This document shows, piece by piece, positions 13,267-23,557 of a DNA stretch of 64,000 nucleotides. The notes below the pieces were generated by a model that was not told the DNA's origin, did no database searches, and saw only the letters and a list, made by a program, of their open reading frames with translations. Positions within the stretch are counted from its first letter, which is position 1. Every line of letters starts with the position of its first letter. A program made the position numbers and the translations under genes. The stretch spans positions 3,733,753 to 3,797,752 of the forward strand of contig NW_006763131.1 of assembly GCF_000264905.1 (NCBI RefSeq), in the 5' to 3' direction. Source of the stretch: Stereum hirsutum FP-91666 SS1 (taxonomy: Eukaryota > Basidiomycota > Agaricomycetes > Russulales > Stereaceae).

Positions 13267-15073
13267 ATGGGGCTTTTCAACAGACTCAAGAGTCGGCGTC
13301 AGAGCAGTACAGAACACAATGATCGCCCACGGCCTAATACGAAGATAAAGCGCTGGAACATACTTGCCAGTGCGTTTCAAGTCTTTCACTCAGTACGATG
13401 AAGCCTCGCGCTTGGTTCTGTCATGAACCAACGAAGTCTCCTTATATCCTGCGCCTGTCTCAATCGGACTCGAATGGTGCAGCTACAGTGCGATATCGCA
13501 CAGATGCATACAATTTTCGATAATGAGAAATACAGGCCATAGTAGCAGGTCTCCGTTTCGTGTCCGGTCTGCGCGGCATAGTACTCGACCTACTATCCCT
13601 CAGTGTATGTATGGCCAACTGTTCCGATGCATCTAACAGGTTTTCCGCACTTGTCATTCCTTAGATACTACCTTCAAGCAGCAGCGAATGAAAGCATGGC
13701 AACCCGTCCTCACACCTAAAACCGTGCTCTCCACGTTGTTCAACGTCGCTCTGTCGTTAGCACCCATAGGAGGCCTTCTTATCTGGGGGAGTGGTCAGGT
13801 ACGCATATACTCCCCCTTCTGAGCTGTATCTGACATTTGGCGGAAACATATAGGTCACAGAAATGACATTCGACTACACACAATGTGACTCGGCTGGTGG
13901 AAATGCTTCGTCTCTCCAGGACGCCATCACGAATCACGCCATAGACGTACCCAACTATGATTACCGTCTGAGATCCTCAGAATCCCACTCCGGTTGGCAC
14001 GGCGCCAGTATACGCTTTCTTCACGAATGACAGCGCGGCCATTGGCGAACAGCACCAGTGTATCATTCAATTCGAGATCCCATACGACATCAAGCCAACG
14101 GTCCTCCTGTACTACAAACTCACTGGGTTTCACCAGAATCACAGGCGATACATGCTGAGTTCTGACCCGGATCAACTAAGAGGCAAGTGGAGGAGTACGT
14201 CGGATCTGCAAAAGGGCAAATGTGACCCTGTTGCGCGAGTCACATATTCCGATGAAACAGCGCCGAAGGGTATCTATCCTTGTGGATTGATTGCTAACTC
14301 CATGTTTAATGGTACGTGCTCACCGCTAGTTCTCGTTGGCCACCACTTTCAACTGCGGCTAAATTTCTACCTGATCAGACTCGTTCAGTAATCTCACTGA
14401 GGTCGAGCAAAGCAGTTCGTCGAGCGAGAGCAACACGTACATCCTTTCGGAGAGCGGTATCGTATGGCCGGGCGAGGAAAAACGATATGTCGAGACGCCT
14501 GGCAATAACATCTCCGAGCTCGTACCACCTCCCAACTGGGCACTCAAGTATCCCAATGGATACACGTCCGACAACCCACCTCCCAATCTGAGAGCAGACG
14601 TGCACCTCCAGGTATGGATGCGAACGGCTGGTCTTTCTACCTTTCACAAGCTCTGGGCGCGGAATGATCACGACGTTCTTCGACAAGGGACCTACCAAAT
14701 AACTGTCTTCATGAGTACGTGGCCATGTGTTGATCACGGTTGATGCACCCTCCTCATCTCCTTGGCCTTCTCCTTGACCTTTTCCTTGTCGCAGACTATC
14801 CGGTCAAGAGCTACTCGGGCACAAAATCCATCGTAATTTCAACAGTGTCTTGGGTTGGTGGAAAGAACCCTTTTCTGGGCTGGTTGTACGTTGCTACTTC
14901 TGCGACTTTCTTCTTGATTGCTATTGCCGGCACTGTTAGATATGTTCTTAAGCCTAGGTCAGTTCTAACATCCTCGATGTTTTGTGGTCGACTATTCGCT
15001 CATCCTGCTCGACATGTTTTCAGACGCCTCGGCCCTCGGCGACCTGAGCCTTCTGTCGTGGAACAGGGAGTGA
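13267..15073 (+). pseudogene. CDC50/LEM3-family flippase subunit with two frame breaks
   Basis: CDC50/LEM3 proteins are two-TM glycoproteins that partner P4-ATPase lipid flippases. Recognisable parts: FKQQRMKAWQP after a basic N-terminus, the first membrane segment ending LIWGSGQ, VTEMTFDYTQC, FEIPYDIKPTVLLYYKLTGF with NHRRY, YPCGLIANSMFN, and the second membrane segment in WLYVATSATFFLIAIAGTVRY. Exons: 13267-13369, 13665-13798, 13854-14311, 14379-14714, 14795-14957, 15024-15073; intron 1 (295 nt) is unusually long. Two breaks: the frame shifts by one base between about 13971 and 13990, right after the conserved DYRLRSS; and in the last exon the 7-mer CCTCGGC is duplicated in tandem (15027-15040), shifting the conserved ending GDLSLLSWNRE out of frame. 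All else is intact, so it is either a young pseudogene, a sequence error twice over, or a gene with an unusual 43-nt intron (13966-14008) and altered tail. Confidence 0.75.
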
Positions 15074-15684
15074 AATCACTCTTTCCAGTCTTTATTATCG
15101 CCCCACTCCTAGGCATACGACCCTCTTGTCTAAGGCCACCGGCGACAATATATCTTGATCACGACGTTACTTTACTGCATTATCGGCTACTCTAGTCTGT
15201 ATTCCCTCGGCTTATCGGTGAGCTCGGTATAACCACCCGTGTCCCATATATCGAGGTCGAGCAGCGTCGAGCATCCCCGGTCAGTCTTAACCTCACCGGT
15301 ACAACGTCGGGCCACAATCAGTCCTCGCCCAAGGGCTACGTGATATTGTCTCATCGCCGCTTAGCTATCATGCCTTCAGTATAACAAAAGACGACCCATT
15401 TGCATAGCTATCAGTAGAGGGCACTGGACGCTAACAGTGCAATATAAGCGTTTTCAGGCTAACTCGATGCGGGCTGTGTCCGGGCTTATTGTTCGTACCT
15501 CTCGTTAGAATTGGGAGATCTGCTCGGACATGAAGTTGGGATCGGTGTGGAGATTCTAGGAACTAAGAGCCGAGTCAGAAGCCAGATTCAGATCGGTCCA
15601 AAGACCATGGAGATAATTCACCGCTTACCGCTCGAGAACACTTCGTTTCGCCTGGTCGTGTAAGTATTGCCGTTGGTTGCAAAT
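15074..15684. other. gene-poor stretch
   Basis: No gene, RNA or repeat recognised. The out-of-frame continuation of the CDC50 exon stays open to 15195 but shows no conservation that I know. Confidence 0.4.
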
Positions 15685-16194
15685 TCAAGTGACTCTTTTG
15701 ATCGACTTTTCTGTGAAGGCCGCACCAACGCTTTGATCTCCACATATGGAGTGGTCAAAGCTCATAATTAAGAGTGTGCCGGATGGCTGCGTCCCGTGAG
15801 CTGATGGCTCACAGGCCAACTCATAACATCTCCCGCATCCACCCGTCGTCTGTTCACGATGCATAGCCATTTTTAACATCACAATTAACCGTCCACACAA
15901 ATAGCGACAGAAGTCTCCGGGATAACAACTATACACCGCGGGGAAAGCTGTAAGGTTCAAAAGCTGGCAGCGAAGGGAACCGCCATATACCTTCGTCATT
16001 GTGGCACATATGGGGATACCGGCACTCGATACTGTGACCTGGGGCCAGAGTAGACAGTCCCCGTCTTGCCATCTCCAGAGGGTATGGACCATTAGGCTCC
16101 ATCTCCTCCGCTTGATATGACCGCGGCAGCCTGACGGTGATAACCCAAATGGTCGATAAATAGAGCGGCTGATCCCGTGTGCAGGGTGATCCAC
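15685..16194 (-). CDS. Cys-rich ORF with CGRCYEL motif, possible barrel-domain fragment
   Basis: A 169-codon frame on the minus strand without a convincing ATG at its start (the first ATG lies well inside). Its centre reads TTGGCGRCYELACEP, encoded near 15811-15849. The CG-x-CYE arrangement is the hallmark of double-psi beta-barrel proteins such as endoglucanase V, expansins and loosenins. This exon-like piece is bounded by an acceptor-like GTGAACAG and a donor-like GTGAGC, so a spliced gene is possible, but I could not assemble flanking exons with the expected neighbours. It may be a relic. Low confidence as a functional gene. Confidence 0.25.
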   Translation of the reverse strand: MDHPAHGISRSIYRPFGLSPSGCRGHIKRRRWSLMVHTLWRWQDGDCLLWPQVTVSSAGIPICATMTKVYGGSLRCQLLNLTAFPAVYSCYPGDFCRYLCGRLIVMLKMAMHREQTTGGCGRCYELACEPSAHGTQPSGTLLIMSFDHSICGDQSVGAAFTEKSIKRVT

Positions 16195-17365
16195 GTTGGT
16201 TTGCTAGTTGAGGTGAGGATATCGATATGAGGATTATACTTCCTCGAATGAGTTGCCGTCCACCCTAAATTTAGTAAAGGTGGTTAGTCTAAGTCGTCAA
16301 TAGTGCTAGCAAGAGATTGAAGACGGCAGACCATCCTGTCTGCATTTACGGTAGGACCCTACGGTTTACCCCGGTAGACATCAAGCATCTACAATCTGTC
16401 CACAGCAGCCACAAAGCCGTGTTTAAAGCCCAAATGGAACTGGACTAAAGCGACTCTCTCTCAGCGCGTTCCGTATGGTCTCTATTCCTCAGCTTACCAA
16501 GAACGGCCCACGAGATCCTCGGAGCGACGAGAACCGCACTCTGTTCGCGTGTCGAAGACGCAGCAGGACGGCGAGTTGACGGAACAACGACTTTGTCCAT
16601 ACCCACGTCCACGACTTACCTTTGGCCATGGGTTCTCACAAGACCTGCCCTCAGGAGGTACGCAATGCCTCACGCCTCGGCCTCATGTCGAGCACGCACC
16701 TACCGTGGGTCCCTGTTTCGTTCTCAACCGCGACAACCTTGGTCAGGGTGCCTGTTCGAAGTAGGCTCGAGGCAAGATGACAAGGCTGGCTGAGAGGGGC
16801 AGAAGGGTATAAAGAGTCAAGGGCTGGATATACGAGAGAGTGCAATGAATAATGTTACAAGTGATTCGGATGCCGTGAATGTGGGGAGATGAAGATTACG
16901 AGGAGATAGTGATAGCGTTTAGAGTCCGTTCGATGTCGAGGCCGGTCAAAACCGATGGGTCATGCCTGTCCATCAACCTGCAGCTGCAGAACAATAATAT
17001 AACACCGCTTTTGCCTTGCCTCGCCGATGCCACACCTCCCTTCTGTAAAAGTTCATGAGCTCATGGTAGGCCAAAGACACTGATTGAATGCCCAAAGCAT
17101 AACGAGAACGGAGTGAGATGAGCGCGATTGGAAGGGAAGATGCGGTGATGAGGTGGATGGGCATCGACGTGAGGATCGTCTACGCACCTCCAACAGCCAT
17201 CGAATAAACCTTGCACTCGACGTTCGGAGGGCATATGACTAACAAGACCCTGTAGGTAGAGCGCACGTTAGTTAATGGAGCAAAACGTACAGTAGAGCGA
17301 GGTCATGAGCGTTATCTTTCGGGGAGGGCATCACGGAGGGGCACGCACAGCGTATGGGGCACGAC
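16195..17365. other. gene-poor stretch
   Basis: About 1.2 kb in which short ORFs on both strands overlap and none contains a familiar motif. No transposon ends, terminal repeats or RNA gene were seen. Confidence 0.4.
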
Positions 17366-17892
17366 TCAATCGGTCCACATGGTAAACCTGAAGTCCCGCC
17401 ATATCCGATCGACGGTAAGGCCGTTGACGGGACTCACAGAGCCCGCCTGTATCTGTTGTTGTTGCTGGTGATGTTGTTGCTGTGCGAAGAGTTGTGAAAC
17501 CGTGCAGTGGACGTCTCGCCATGCTCGTGCACTTCAACATGTACGCATCACAGTACCGATAGGCGCACAGGGGTCACGTCCACGGTAACGTCCAATTCAA
17601 TAGCGTAGCATGTCATGATAGAGAGAAGTTATTCAGTCGGCTGTTTGGATTCGTCGTAAGGGGCAAGAACGCTGCTGACTTACGAGACGCTGGCGAGCTT
17701 CGAGCGCGTCTTCAACACGTATCTGTATGTCGAGCCTGCCTCTAGCACGAGCGTGATGACCTCTCCTGGCTGAAGAAGGACGAACGCGCCTGCGTTCCTG
17801 CTGTATTCTCGCAGTAGCTGTACTGTCGCGCAGTCGTGTGTATCATTCGAGAACTTGAGAAGGACTTCATACTCTTCAGCGACCGTGGGCAT
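17366..17892 (-). CDS. small protein of an unnamed family, paralogue of the gene at 24963; possibly defective
   Basis: Starts at ATG 17892 and encodes YEVLLKFSNDTHDC, then NAGAFVLLQPGEVITLVLEAGSTYRYVLK. This matches, position for position, the plus-strand gene at 24963-25414 (YDVVWTLHNDT, NGVVVLLKSQESVSFMVNAS, TYYYCV). In both, a GTAAGT donor follows at the same place, and unspliced reading hits TAA in the donor. Two further exon-like pieces lie downstream: one reading VTVDVTPVRLS (homologous to IRVDTPCAMS) and a last one, 17479-17366, with a poly-Gln stretch and PVNGLTVDRIWRDFRFTMWTD-like ending at TGA 17366. However, no AG acceptor is present before the middle piece, so the gene may be inactive or end after 70 residues. 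Function unknown. Confidence 0.45.
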
Positions 17893-18705
17893 AGCGCAGA
17901 GGTCTCGGAGGTGTGAATGTGCGGACGGGACGGGGTGAGCTGGTGAGTGCTTGGTGGATGTGTTCTAGAAGAGGACGAGGACGGATATAGGATGGGATGT
18001 CTCGAAGGAGCTGGCGGCAGTTGGTGGGAAGAAGAGTGAGAGTGTAGAGGAAAGGGAGCCTCGGTGACAGAAGTTGGATTGCTTAGGGAAGGAAAGAAGT
18101 CTAAAATCAACGCAGCGTGCGTTTAAAAGGGAAACGAGAGCGGGCGGCAAAGGCAGGGCACTCTCTGAGACTCTTGTTGTTTGGCACCGTTGTCGCGACG
18201 TAGAGAGGGAAAGTTTGAACTGGCACGTCGGATGGACACCGCAAGGAACCGCCTGCTGATGAGATTTACGGCAAGCGTGTTCCAAAACAAACGGGCTTGG
18301 AAAGAAAAAGGTGAAACCACAGGAGTCAGGTCGGTCGAGAGGACGAAGAGGGGGAACAATCGAGCTTCTGCCCTAGCGATGTAAGCCAATATACGATAGT
18401 GTATACATATTTGAGGAAGAATGGAGAGCATGGCACGGCCATGGCAGCAGGTGAGGCCATGTTGCCACGTTGTGGCGAGTCGTTATTGTTTTGCACCGGA
18501 GAAGAAGATAGAACGGCAGATGGACGCCCGGATGGCGAGGCCTGCCAACGCCCTGGACTCAAGGGGAAAATGAAGCTCATGTCTGCGAGATAGAATACGA
18601 CACGCCAAATCTGGAACAAACATGCGAGAAAGAGAGCTCTGCTGACGGCCTTCGTGGCGGTCCCCGGCTCCGGCGGAAGTAAATCAGGTTTGTTCCCTCG
18701 CCACA
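17893..18705. other. divergent intergenic region
   Basis: Spacer between the small-protein gene (-) and the next gene (+). Overlapping ORFs occur on both strands without motifs. Nothing else recognised. Confidence 0.4.
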
Positions 18706-20087
18706 ATGATCTCCTTCCTCGACTTGCCACCGGAAATACGCCTGCCCATCTACGCCCACTTTCTTGACGAACATACTCGCATCCACCGCAATCGCCAACC
18801 AAACAACGGCCATTATCGTCTCTTGCATGTCTGTAGAGCAACATATTATGAGGCTCGTCCGACTTTCCGGACATATGTCTCGTTGGCGTACGAGAGGCAA
18901 ATAAACGCCTTCATACGTTGTGTGGACCCTGAAGATCTTGCGCACATTCTCTGGGCCGATGTCGCTAACGATGGTCGATACCTGTCAAATGTCGACCCTC
19001 GTCTTCTACAGAATTCTAAGGAGAGCAGCAGCGAGGTAAGTGGCGAACGATGGGAGCGATACTCACCTAGCACTGAGTCGATGGGCAATAGTGACTTTCG
19101 TAATTGTCTAGGTCATTAACAGGCCTATATCGAACCTTCACCTTGCGCTCCGAAGGATGACATCGCTGCAGCGCCTGCGAACATTCGACTGCCGGCATGG
19201 CGCTCCAGCTGCCCGTACGTCTGCTTCTTGATTCCCGCTCTTTCGGCGATCTGCTTTTCCAAGTTCATCTAACGGAATCATTCACTCTGTCATCCTTTCT
19301 TTTACATATCACAGCCAGAATAGGGTCATCTCTCAGGATGTCGTTCGAATTATGTCTCTTCCCGGATGTTCGTCCAGATAACCTAGTCTCCTACGAACTC
19401 TACCTCGACCCCACAACCCAAGCCTCCATCTTCCAAACCGTCCCCAACGCCAAGCTCCAAAAACTCCGTCTATCCGGCGACTGTCGTCTCCCGAAGAAAG
19501 AGCCGACGCCTTCCCTCCGCTCGCTGAACCTCCACGCCATCACCTCGAACCATTTCGACGTCCGTCCCATAAATGACACCTTCCCCGATTGTCATCTCGA
19601 CTCGTTCGCGTACTCTATGGGCCACAGAATGGGATTCGAGATACGGGATGCACAACTTCGGTCGCTGGTACAGGGAATAGGATCCCGTCTTCGGAAACTC
19701 GTCCTCCTGGGATGTAAAAGGCTGACGACCTCGGTGATCTCGGAGTGTCTTTGGGAACTGCCAGGGCTGGAATGTTTCGCGCTCTCGTTGATCACGCACG
19801 ATGAATTGCGGTCAAATTTTGTTTCAGCGTTGGCATCAAGCGTGCGAGTGGTCAAATTACATGTGGTTGAGGGGAAATGGACCCAGCCATTTGTAGAGGA
19901 GGAGAATGCGCTATGCGATGGTTTAGAAGAAAAGATGAAGCAGGAGCCAGCGTTGAGCATTCTGCGTCTTCACTTCCGCGAATCTGTCATGGTGTCGGGC
20001 GGCAGAGCAGCGAGGTGGAAGGAGATAGCAGCCGATGAAAGGCTTGACCTTAGATGGGGGAGCTGGGAAACCGATGAAGAAGTGTAG
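18706..20087 (+). CDS. F-box/LRR-like fungal protein
   Basis: A 401-residue protein starting MISFLDLPPEIRLPIYAHFL, which has the LPPEI pattern of the fungal F-box-like domain (some relatives bind Skp1 and bring substrates to SCF ubiquitin ligases; others have lost this). The rest has repeated leucine-rich segments, for example KLQKLRLSGDC, LRKLVLLGCKRLTTSVISEC and LPGLECFALSLI, consistent with a short leucine-rich solenoid. Exons: 18706-19035, 19112-19214, 19315-20087; introns of 76 and 100 nt. No membrane segment. Large, fast-changing families of such proteins occur in mushrooms; the substrate is unknown. The F-box is incomplete, so the SCF role is inference. Confidence 0.8.
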
Positions 20088-20638
20088 TCTAGATTAACTT
20101 ACGCTGACCACGCCCATAGGTTGCATGCCATGATCCCGCTCGTTCCAGCCAACGATAACAGGCTCAAATTGGCCGCTGCACAAGTCAACGGACAGAAGTA
20201 CTGTACGATTAGAGATGTAAAGTCCGATAGCAGTCCGAATATATCAAAGTACAGATCAGAAAAAATCGTGTCAGGTAATGAGCGATGGTCCAGACGAATG
20301 ACGAATGCAGGTACATAGAATGTCTCGAATTATGTACGCGCCACACGCGATACTTAAAAGTAGTCTCCGGCGCTGGGCTGCACGTCCGCAAGTCAGCAAC
20401 GAGAATCTAAAAGAACACGGCAACGAAACGCGACGGACCTTTCTCAGTCGTGGCGTCTTCCGACCAAACGAGCCTTCCGCTGCAGTAAGGCACAAGAAAA
20501 GGAATATCAGTTCCTGTTGCCGCCACATATCGACAATTGGATCCAGTGACATACATGAACGGCCACAAGTGCTGCCCACGGAAACCAACAGATACACAAC
20601 AATCGAACGGGTGCCCCACGATGCATGTCACTCGACGA
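20088..20638. other. intergenic, convergent 3' flanks
   Basis: Lies between two genes that converge. Short ORFs only, no motif, RNA gene or repeat recognised. Confidence 0.4.
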
Positions 20639-21739
20639 TCAAGGTGATGACTGACCGGGGTGCGACTGTGAATGCTGCGGCCTGTTCAAGCCCGGCTCCC
20701 CCCCGACACCACCGACAACGGGAGGATTATTGGTGTAGTATGGGTCTGAGATGTAGGGTGTAGGTTGGGCTTCATACGTGCGTGCGTTCTGGGGATAGTC
20801 AGGGAAAGGCTGACGAGGGTAGGCATCGCTGAGCATAGCGTCCTCGCTGACGTTGCTGACGTTTCTTACGTGACCATAGCCGTCTCGCGTCCCAGATGGA
20901 CCACCGGCGAGGGGAGGTGATGGAGATTCTTCGCGGGCGTCCCAGGGATCGCGCTTGGTCATGGGTATCTCGTTGTTGTAGCCGTTGACGGAGTAGAGGG
21001 AATCGTATTTCATATGGTCCTCCTGCTGGCCTCTCGAGTAGCCTGAGAGAACCACATAGAAATAGAACTGATGAAGTTGATGGTTGGTAAACTCTGGTAC
21101 ATGATCTGATGAGTGTGGGGGCTGCGTTACCTGTGAGATAGCCAGTAATACCCAAAGGCCGCCCATCAGGCCAACGTCGACCCACGGGAATATTTGACAA
21201 AGCGTCTCGCCTTCGGAAGAGACAGCGGAGGAGGTGGAGTTGGAGGTGGAGAAGAAGGTGCTCTCGCAATCACTCTTTGCAGTAGAGTGTCTGGCGGCAG
21301 AGATGATGATCCAGGCAATGGCTACTGAAAATCCCGCAAGGGTAGTCATTATGTGGAGGGTCAAGTAGCGCCGGAACGTGATGGGTTTCTCCTGCGTATG
21401 TGATGAGGTCAATACCCATGTCAGAAATGGAGAACAAAGATTGCACATACCTGAGCTACACCCAAGAACCCAAAGATCTGGATAGCAGCCGCGACGTAGC
21501 AGACAATGGCAAATATCCATTTGGACCAAGACCATGTGGCGGCCCCAACAACTATGGACATGAGAGATACGTTTAGCATCCATAAGCCACAATAATTCAC
21601 CGTTCCGAGACGTACTGTGTGTGGTGGCGATTGCAAGTGTACCTGCAGTGATACCAAGGGCCAGTTGCTCGACGAGGATAGTATAAACGCCAGCGTTAAC
21701 TGTGGGGATGGCACAACAGCAGCGATCGCGGGGCTTCAT
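20639..21739 (-). CDS. four-transmembrane protein with long cytosolic tail
   Basis: A 304-residue membrane protein. Exons: 21739-21616, 21551-21451, 21391-21131, 21067-20639; introns of 64, 59 and 63 nt. Four hydrophobic stretches follow each other: around LVEQLALGITAGTLAIA, WIFAIVCYVAAAIQIFGFLG, HIMTTLAGFSVAIAWIIIS and VDVGLMGGLWVLLAISQ running into FYFYVVLSGY. Between TM3 and TM4 is a loop with two cysteines (DCEST and TLCQIFPW) that could form a disulfide. The tail is rich in Tyr, Pro, Asn and Ser. The topology resembles MARVEL-type fungal membrane proteins but I cannot assign a family firmly. The ATG at 21739 is the first in frame. Confidence 0.8.
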   Translation of the reverse strand: MKPRDRCCCAIPTVNAGVYTILVEQLALGITAGTLAIATTHSTSRNGELLWLMDAKRISHVHSCWGRHMVLVQMDICHCLLRRGCYPDLWVLGCSSGMCNLCSPFLTWVLTSSHTQEKPITFRRYLTLHIMTTLAGFSVAIAWIIISAARHSTAKSDCESTFFSTSNSTSSAVSSEGETLCQIFPWVDVGLMGGLWVLLAISQVTQPPHSSDHVPEFTNHQLHQFYFYVVLSGYSRGQQEDHMKYDSLYSVNGYNNEIPMTKRDPWDAREESPSPPLAGGPSGTRDGYGHVRNVSNVSEDAMLSDAYPRQPFPDYPQNARTYEAQPTPYISDPYYTNNPPVVGGVGGEPGLNRPQHSQSHPGQSSP

Positions 21740-22047
21740 AATGTCAGATGTCAAGGGTCGTTACAGTCGAACAAAGCGATGTGGAGACGAAGAAGACGAC
21801 AGAAATGAGAGAAGAAGCGAACAGGAAAGAAGATGAAGGAGGACAAGATGGAAAAGCGCAGCGTCGATGAGTGAAAGGGCAGACGACTGGAAAGCTGTAC
21901 ATGGTGTTCGCTGTGCTCGCCTCCCCCTCGGCTCGGTCCTCGTCACAGTCACGCTGACGCACTGTCACAGGCTCGGTATACAAGCCCAGCTTGCCCCATA
22001 CAACTTGTTCTCTACCCCCTCGTCCTTGCCCCTTCTCCTACTCAATC
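21740..22047. promoter_or_regulatory. bidirectional promoter, four-TM gene and ML-domain gene
   Basis: The 308-bp spacer separates two diverging start codons. A TATACAAG sequence at about 21977-21984, roughly 65-70 nt before the ATG at 22048, may be the TATA element of the plus-strand gene. A pyrimidine-rich tract precedes that ATG. Confidence 0.4.
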
Positions 22048-22803
22048 ATGGCCCGGTTCACTCTGCTTTCTCTGCTTGCATGCACGCTCTTTAGCGCAGC
22101 TATCGCTAACCCGGTCGACAGCCAAGAGGCCCTCGCAGTCTCAGATGGAACCGTGCATGCCGCAGCAAGCTGGGAGTGGTCCTCTTGCGGTATGTTCCAC
22201 ATATATTGCAGTGCAGAACACTCCTAAAGCCGCTCTATAGGTCTCTCTTCTGATCCGATTCAAATCGAGTCTATCGATGTTTCGCCTGATCCTCCAAAGC
22301 CTGGCGAGAACATGACGGTCACTGTCAAGGCTTCTGCCCAAGAGCTTATCGCGGTGCGTCCTCCGCCAATACTTGTGCCGGCTCAATCCTACTGAATATG
22401 TCTATGTACTCTGCAGGAGGGTGCCTATGCAGACGTAACTGTCAAGCTTGGGCTCATCAAGCTGCTACAGAAGAGTTTCGACCTTTGTGAGGAAGCGTGA
22501 GTCGTATCATCAGCGATGTAATCATCACACATCTCAAATGCCTTTCTTGCAGTCGTAATGCTGAGACGTCCGTACAATGTCCCGTTGAGCCTGGTTCTTA
22601 CACCGTCGAGCAGACGGTAGCCCTTCCAGCTCAAATTCCCCAGGGTCAGTGCCCCAGTTCATTCCGCCCACCAATCTCCGTCCTCTGACAATTTCCCTAC
22701 AGCCAAGTTCAGGGTTCATGTCGATGGCTTCACCGTGGATGATGACCCCCTCGTCTGTGTCGACTTGACCGTCAACTTCATGAAGATCGGCGGCTTCTGG
22801 TAA
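22048..22803 (+). CDS. NPC2/ML-domain lipid transfer protein (PG/PI transfer type)
   Basis: A 175-residue secreted or vacuolar lipid-binding protein. A signal peptide ([19 protein letters not shown]) is followed by a short propeptide and an ML domain: [34 protein letters not shown], the cysteine pair in SFDLCEEA and [10 protein letters not shown], and the C-terminal [20 protein letters not shown]. The six conserved cysteines fit the three disulfides of the fold, which holds a sterol or phospholipid in a beta-sandwich. Fungal members are annotated as phosphatidylglycerol/phosphatidylinositol transfer proteins. Exons: 22048-22189, 22241-22353, 22417-22496, 22553-22644, 22703-22803; introns of 51-63 nt. 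Confidence 0.95.
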
Positions 22804-23557
22804 TGGGACACGTGTGTGGGGTGAGGTGGTTCAACTTGATGTCCTGCTCGTGGTGTGGCGTGTGGCGTTTGTTGATCGTTGAGTGTTCATGATTTCTTTC
22901 TTTTTTCTCTTACTTGACGAAGTCCACTCCTCACGCAATCATGTTCCTCTATGACTATTCCTCTGTGCATAATTTCGGCTTTGTACAACTAATTGTTCAG
23001 CCCACGTCTGCGTCTCAGAATGACAATCAGTTCATGTTTCTGTTCACACAATGTAACTGTTGTGCTCATGAAATAGATCTTGATAGAGACTCAGTGTCAA
23101 GGTAGACTCTACATAGATGAAGGCGACCATTTCCAAAGCTCTATAAGCAGGAGGATTGTGTATGGTGCCAAATATCGGTAGTTGGAAAGAGCCTGAGAGC
23201 GGGCCACCCTGCCGTAAAAGATCTCGGGATCTAAAGATAAAGCAGCATCATAACATGATTGACACGAGGCCATCTACTCCGCTCTGTCCGTTGAGGTTCC
23301 CACTTCCATCTTGACTCACCTTGATAGGCCGATAGGCTGCATACGCCGATGGAGACCTTTCGCATTGGACTGAGGGTGAGTCACTTCCCCCGATCTTCTG
23401 GTGTGACTTCGCTGCCCTTGCTTTGATTGACTTCAAATCGCCAACATCCTTCATTCAGAACATCACGAGAGCCACTCCTCGGCCGTGCATTAGAGGGTCC
23501 ACACGAACATCCACGCCAATTTGGTTCACCGCTCGCCTGAAACATACAGCGGCATCA
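22804..23557. other. intergenic, no gene recognised
   Basis: After the stop the sequence is T-rich, consistent with a 3' UTR. The frame of the next gene stays open upstream of its ATG for about 45 codons but without ATG. No RNA gene or repeat seen. Confidence 0.4.

Noticed and set aside
12897..13289. 130-codon ORF on the minus strand
   Set aside because: No motif, odd composition, and it runs over the start of the CDC50 gene.
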